Source: CAVQCA01 sp963763115
GTDB lineage: Bacteria > Pseudomonadota > Gammaproteobacteria > UBA9214
Assembly (NCBI GenBank): GCA_963763115.1
Contig: CAVXNM010000026.1
Coordinates: forward strand, 1-64,000
Length of the DNA stretch: 64,000 nucleotides
Direction of reading: 5' to 3'
Part shown: piece after piece, positions 63,881 to 64,000 of the stretch
Layout: each line of letters opens with the position of its first letter
Position numbering within the stretch: position 1 is the stretch's first letter
Program-made: the position numbers and the translations under genes
The notes under the pieces: model-generated
Databases searched by the model: none
What the model saw: only the letters and a program-made list of their open reading frames with translations
Told to the model about the DNA's origin: nothing

Positions 63881-64000
63881 GCCAGGACACCCGTACTGCA
63901 ACGAGCAACACAAGATTCTCCTCTACCGGTCGCATTGGTAGTGCGATAATTCATGGCGAGTGCAATCATGTGCGGATTATCAATGCCTGCCGGGGGGGCG

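Overview
The window reads as a gene-poor, heavily scarred accessory stretch of a gammaproteobacterial chromosome. Support for that placement is the PrkA/YeaH/SpoVR operon, SlyB-like glycine-zipper proteins, HupE, TspO, a GH13_18 phosphorylase, a sulfide:quinone oxidoreductase-like flavoprotein and E. coli-like tRNA 3' ends. A sulfur-oxidising lineage would fit, but this is inference.

Layout. 0-15 kb: an IS1634-like element, then short genes for envelope or lipoprotein products, a diiron metallo-beta-lactamase, a rhomboid protease and cyanase. These sit between multi-copy repeats carrying 3' ends of tRNA genes and between broken IS elements. 15-22 kb: a complete IS30 element, TspO, a flavin-fold protein, a MerR regulator with divergent promoters and a PARP-like ADP-ribosyltransferase. 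22.4-31.8 kb: by eye more GC-rich, an apparent lanthipeptide-type RiPP cluster made of a P450, a sulfotransferase-fold protein, a 74-aa precursor-like peptide, a three-domain LanL/LanKC synthetase, two Fe(II)/2-oxoglutarate-type dioxygenases and an unrecognised 579-aa protein. 31.8-38 kb: decayed IS copies, small membrane or DRR-motif proteins and the SQR-like gene. 38-46 kb: CBS protein, SpoVR-YeaH-PrkA operon and a DUF2236 protein. 46-64 kb: PhoU, HigA with a destroyed HigB, an APC permease, a TAXI binding protein, a GH13_18 enzyme, HupE and many pseudogenes, ending in a multiply frameshifted S9 peptidase.

Two observations stand out. First, the RiPP cluster pairs a zinc-ligand-bearing lanthionine synthetase with a P450, a PhyH-type and a TauD-type oxygenase, a sulfotransferase-fold protein and an unknown last gene. 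A perfect hairpin lies between precursor and synthetase. Second, tRNA 3' halves (Met at least five times, Arg, and an unassigned third type) recur in conserved modules. One 77-nt locus joins the 5' half of tRNA-Arg to the 3' half of tRNA-Met. The same upstream module is found joined to either an Arg or a Met 3' half, which suggests past site-specific recombination at tRNA anticodon regions, although no integrase remains in the window.

No intact tRNA, rRNA or CRISPR array was found. Frameshift calls assume the sequence is accurate; a noisy assembly would explain some of them.
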